Part shown: one piece after another, positions 4,441 through 7,004 of the stretch
Numbering within the stretch: position 1 is the stretch's first letter
How the letters are laid out: each line of letters begins with the position of its first letter
Assembly (NCBI GenBank): GCA_001000035.1
Contig: LCGX01000010.1
Location: 1-7,004 of the forward strand
DNA length: 7,004 bases
Origin: Candidatus Nomurabacteria bacterium GW2011_GWF2_43_8
GTDB taxonomy: Bacteria > Patescibacteriota > Minisyncoccia > Phycocordibacterales > UBA9973
Direction: 5' to 3'
Program-made: the position numbers and the translations under genes
Notes under the pieces: generated by a model
The model's database searches: none
What the model was told of the DNA's origin: nothing
What the model saw: the letters and a program-made list of their open reading frames with translations, nothing else

Positions 4441-5604
4441 ATGATCAGAAATATTTCAGTCGGGATAGACGTGGGATCGTCCGCCACGCGGGTCGTGGTC
4501 GGAGAATTTCTAAAGGGAGAAAAAAATCCTAAGATTGTCGGCATTGGAGAGGCCCCCACTTTGGGCCTCCGGCACGGCTATGTCGTAAATTCGAATCTGG
4601 CCACTATGTCCGTAAAAAATGCCGTGTCTATGGCGGAAAAAACCGTGGGCGTGAAAATAAAGCGCGCATTCATTTCCCTCTCCGGCGCGACCCTGCGCGG
4701 AGAAATGAGCTCGGGCGGAACAATCGTGTCCAAAGCCGACGGCGAAGTGACCAATCTGGACGTCAACAAGGCCCTGCAGGACTGCGAAGATAACCTGAAT
4801 CTGGGCAACAAAAAAATCATCCATATGTATCCGGTTTCTTTCCGGCTGGATGGGAAAGAAGTATTGGGCCGGCTGGAGGGCATGCGCGGAACCAAACTTG
4901 AGGCTAAAGCTCTTTTTGTCACTTATTCAGTCGTGCATTTGGAAGATTTGCTCGGGGCTATCGCGGAAGCCGGTATAGAGGCCGTAGACGTGATCGCCTC
5001 CCCAATCGCCATCAACAACATCGTCCTGTCCGAGAGGCAAAAAATCGTCGGGGTGGCGCTGGTTGACATAGGCGCGGAAACAACTTCCCTTTCCGTTTTT
5101 GAAAACGGAATGCTGGTGTCAATCTTCTCTTTCTCCATCGGCTCTTCGGACATCACCAACGATATCGCTCTGGGATTTAAAATTCCGCTGGAGAAAGCGG
5201 AGGGATTGAAGCTCGGAAACACCGGAGAAGAATTTTCCAAGAAAAAACTCGATGAGGTCATCGAAGCGCGCCTCTGCGATATTTTCGAATCGATCGACAA
5301 TCATCTGAAAAAAATAAAGAGATCGGAACTCCTGCCGGCCGGTATCGTTTTCGTCGGTGGCGGCGCTAATATTGCCGGCCTCCCGGAATTGTCCAAATCC
5401 ATTCTGAAGCTCCCCTCGAGCTTAGGCACGACCGAAATTTTCGGCAATGTAAAAACCAAGCTTCGGGATTCGTCTTGGTTCGCTGCCTTGGGCCTTTTGA
5501 CTCCCGGCAAAGATACAGGGAACTACTCGGAGAACTCTTTTAAAAATCTCTTCAGGGACTTAAAAAACACTATAAAATCAAGCATAAAGCAACTTATGCC
5601 GTAG
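4441..5604 (+). CDS. ftsA: Cell division protein FtsA
   Basis: The 387-residue product is an actin-fold ATPase that ties FtsZ filaments to the membrane and recruits later division proteins. Phosphate 1 motif is VGIDVGSSATR (7-17), phosphate 2 is LVDIGAETTSLSVF (207-220) and the adenosine motif is GIVFVGGGANIAGL (301-314). The SHS2/1C domain specific to FtsA lies at about 85-165 (AFISLSG then YPVSFRLDG, LEGMRGTKLEA). The C-terminal 22 residues (366-387) form an amphipathic helix with F, L, I and basic residues, the membrane-targeting sequence, joined by a short linker. Length is near the usual 390-420. It precedes ftsZ by 102 bases, as in most bacteria, but has its own promoter. Antisense frames across it are shadows. 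Confidence 0.96.
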   Translation: MIRNISVGIDVGSSATRVVVGEFLKGEKNPKIVGIGEAPTLGLRHGYVVNSNLATMSVKNAVSMAEKTVGVKIKRAFISLSGATLRGEMSSGGTIVSKADGEVTNLDVNKALQDCEDNLNLGNKKIIHMYPVSFRLDGKEVLGRLEGMRGTKLEAKALFVTYSVVHLEDLLGAIAEAGIEAVDVIASPIAINNIVLSERQKIVGVALVDIGAETTSLSVFENGMLVSIFSFSIGSSDITNDIALGFKIPLEKAEGLKLGNTGEEFSKKKLDEVIEARLCDIFESIDNHLKKIKRSELLPAGIVFVGGGANIAGLPELSKSILKLPSSLGTTEIFGNVKTKLRDSSWFAALGLLTPGKDTGNYSENSFKNLFRDLKNTIKSSIKQLMP

Positions 5605-5650
5605 GGGGTTTACTTTTCTCTGTTTTCTGGTAGTGTACTAATTATATAAG

Positions 5651-5690
5651 TCCCGGCCCAGAGTCGGGATCCCGAGCTAAAGCGAGGGAT
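5651..5690 (+). repeat. GC-rich hairpin/palindrome cluster between ftsA and ftsZ
   Basis: TCCCG (5651-5655) can pair with CGGGA (5665-5669). TCGGGATCCCGA (5664-5675) is a perfect 12-bp palindrome. TCCC (5670-5673) pairs with GGGA (5686-5689), closing a stem with a tandem G-A/A-G mismatch, a GC/GC step and a TAAA loop. The block is GC-rich inside an AT-rich spacer, and no T-run follows, so it is not a standard terminator. It looks like a dispersed repeat of the CCCGAGCGAAGCGAGGG kind. The rest of the 5605-5706 spacer has possible -10 sequences (TACTAA 5636-5641, TATATA 5643-5648) but no convincing -35. Confidence 0.5.
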
Positions 5691-5706
5691 TAATTTTTAA
5701 TAAAAT

Positions 5707-6891
5707 ATGCCCAAAATAAATCAGGAAATACAAAGTTTCGCTCGTATTATGGTCATTGGAATCGGAGGGTCAGGGAAGAACGCGGTAAATCACATGATAG
5801 CTTCCAAAGTGGGCGGCGTATCTTTTATCAGCATGAACACCGACACGCAGGACTTGCATCACTCTTTAGCAGAGAAAAAAATTCACATCGGAAAAAATCT
5901 GACCAAAGGCCTCGGCACGGGAATGGATCCAGAAATGGGAAAAAAGGCGGCCGAAGAAACAAAATCAGAAATTCAAGATGTCATAAAAGGAGCGGACATG
6001 GTTTTTCTCGCCTGCGGAATGGGAGGAGGCACGGGTACCGGTGCTTCCCCGATCGTCGCCCGAGCAGCTCGGGAGCAAGGCATACTGACTGTGGCCGTCG
6101 TAACAAAACCGTTCTTCTTTGAAGGCAGCCAGCGGATGAAAATAGCGGAAAAAGGCATAGAGGAACTGGCTAAAGAGGTGGATGCCATAATTATCATTCC
6201 GAACGACAAACTGCTTCAATTGGCGGAGAAAAATACTAATTTTAAAGATGCTTTTGCTCGATGCGACGAAATATTGCGCCAGGCGGTCGAAGGCATTTCC
6301 GACCTGATTATCACTCCGGGCGTCATTAATGTGGACTTTGCGGATATCCGGGCCGTCATGGCCAATGCCGGAAGCGCCTTGATGGGCATCGGCAGCGCCT
6401 CCGGCGAGAAGCGTGCCGAGAAAGCGGCCCTGACGGCCATCAACTCGCCGCTTTTGGAAGTTTCCATTCACGGCGCCAAAGGAGTGCTCTTCGCTATTTC
6501 CGGCGGAGACGATCTGACGATCAATGAAATTCAGGAGGCCGCGAAAATAATCACTGAGTCAATAGACAAAGACGCGAAGGTAATCTTCGGAACAATCCGC
6601 GACGAAAAACTGAAGAAAGGAGAAATAAAAGTCACCGTCATCGCCACCAGTTTCCCGGCTGACATGCCCCGCAAGAGCCTTTTTAGCGGAGCGACCGGAG
6701 GCCAGCTCGTCAAAGATGAAACCCCGGCGACGATAAAAAAAGAAATACACAACAGCCTGCAAAACGGGAATCTGAGCAACAGTGATTTTTTCAAAAAAAT
6801 AGAAAAAAAGGACGCGAAGGAAGAAGTTATCGAGGACGACGGCGACGAATGGAGCGCGGTGCCGGCATTCCTGCGACGTAATAAGAAATAG
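5707..6891 (+). CDS. ftsZ: Cell division protein FtsZ
   Basis: This 394-residue tubulin-like GTPase assembles the Z-ring at mid-cell. The G1 loop is GIGGSGKNAV (18-27). The tubulin signature is GGGTGTG (106-112), within MGGGTGTGASPIVA. PFFFEGSQR (135-143) and the T7 synergy loop NVDFADIRAVM (208-218), whose D210 and D213 complete the GTPase site of the next subunit, are present. The C-terminal domain continues to about 317, then a short charged linker leads to the conserved tail peptide WSAVPAFLRRNKK (382-394), which binds FtsA. G1 reads G-G-S-G-K-N where most FtsZ have G-G-G/A-G-G/S-N, a mild departure. The ATG at 5707 has no ribosome site, but the FARIMVIGIGG spacing supports it. The gene follows ftsA and precedes a thioredoxin reductase by 33 bases. 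Confidence 0.97.
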   Translation: MPKINQEIQSFARIMVIGIGGSGKNAVNHMIASKVGGVSFISMNTDTQDLHHSLAEKKIHIGKNLTKGLGTGMDPEMGKKAAEETKSEIQDVIKGADMVFLACGMGGGTGTGASPIVARAAREQGILTVAVVTKPFFFEGSQRMKIAEKGIEELAKEVDAIIIIPNDKLLQLAEKNTNFKDAFARCDEILRQAVEGISDLIITPGVINVDFADIRAVMANAGSALMGIGSASGEKRAEKAALTAINSPLLEVSIHGAKGVLFAISGGDDLTINEIQEAAKIITESIDKDAKVIFGTIRDEKLKKGEIKVTVIATSFPADMPRKSLFSGATGGQLVKDETPATIKKEIHNSLQNGNLSNSDFFKKIEKKDAKEEVIEDDGDEWSAVPAFLRRNKK

Positions 6892-6924
6892 AAATCTCTT
6901 GACGCCTAGTGTACAATATAAAAT

Positions 6925-7004
6925 ATGACCTACGATTTGATAATTGTCGGAGGCGGACCGGCCGGCGCGGCGGCGGCCGTTTACGCCGCCCGTAAAAAAT
7001 TAAA
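6925..7004 (+). CDS. Thioredoxin reductase-like FAD/NAD(P)-binding oxidoreductase, N-terminus (3' partial)
   Basis: The first 26 codons read MTYDLIIVGGGPAGAAAAVY and then AARKKL before the window ends. This is the FAD-binding dinucleotide fold: a beta strand, G-G-G-P-A-G at residues 9-14, then a helix with A-A-V-Y-A-A-R. The form YDLIIVGGGPAGxxAAVYAAR is typical of thioredoxin reductases and alkyl-hydroperoxide-reductase F-like proteins, which pass electrons from NAD(P)H to thioredoxin or glutaredoxin-like partners. The redox CxxC and the NADPH domain lie outside the window, so a ferredoxin-NADP reductase of the same family remains possible. It starts 33 bases after ftsZ. TACAAT at 6912-6917 is a possible -10, but TTGACG (6899-6904) is only seven bases away, so the promoter is uncertain. 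Confidence 0.78.
   Translation, partial: MTYDLIIVGGGPAGAAAAVYAARKKL

Noticed and set aside
2825..5604. UGA recoded as glycine, as in some CPR groups
   Set aside because: TGA ends the cysteine synthase-like gene and ybeY at the expected lengths, and no in-frame TGA occurs in ftsA or ftsZ.
6899..6917. Standard promoter TTGACG/TACAAT for the thioredoxin reductase
   Set aside because: The boxes are only seven bases apart, far below the 16-18 needed; at most the -10-like part may be used.
1..7004. CRISPR array, tRNA, rRNA or transposase gene
   Set aside because: I saw no regularly spaced direct repeats, no cloverleaf with a T-arm signature, no rRNA-like sequence and no transposase or integrase motifs in either strand.

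Overview
The window looks like two unrelated pieces of bacterial DNA joined near position 1100-1111. The left piece (1 to about 1105) is GC-rich, uses GC-ending codons, and its two genes with visible starts have strong Shine-Dalgarno sites. The right piece (about 1105 to 7004) is more AT-rich, has A-rich coding sequence and compact genes, and has almost no Shine-Dalgarno sites. Its gene content (lysS, greA, a cysteine synthase-like gene, rpsU, ybeY, ftsA, ftsZ, thioredoxin reductase) fits a Patescibacteria/CPR genome, probably Parcubacteria-like. TGA acts as an ordinary stop, which argues against the CPR groups that recode UGA. The left piece looks like an anaerobe of a different phylum. Both taxonomic calls are inferences from style and gene content.

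Left piece: the last 44 codons of a phytoene-desaturase-type FAD oxidoreductase (2-136, + strand); a gene-free stretch (137-471) with a long imperfect inverted repeat of the GTCATTGCGAGG...GAAGCAATCT type, a terminator, and a strong promoter whose start site falls in a 12-bp palindrome; then a coupled pair, a DUF134 regulator (472-894) and a NifX/NifB-like FeMo-cofactor-domain protein (from 863). The second gene is cut off at the junction after about 83 codons.

Right piece, minus strand: a broken lysS (about 1100-2261) that lacks its motif 3 end at the junction and has a frameshift plus apparent loss of about nine residues near 1748-1777; greA (2288-2773), carrying an in-frame 18-bp palindrome; and a cysteine synthase/CBS-like gene (2825-3739). 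Plus strand, divergent from it: rpsU (3814), ybeY (4053), ftsA (4441), ftsZ (5707) and the first 26 codons of a thioredoxin reductase (6925 to the window end).

The right-hand genes are housekeeping: translation (LysRS, bS21, YbeY rRNA maturation), transcription elongation (GreA), Z-ring division (FtsA anchoring FtsZ) and sulfur/redox metabolism. I see no convincing new biological system. The most useful observations are the chimeric junction, the damaged lysS, the palindrome inside greA, and promoters placed so that cysK-like and greA mRNAs would be leaderless.
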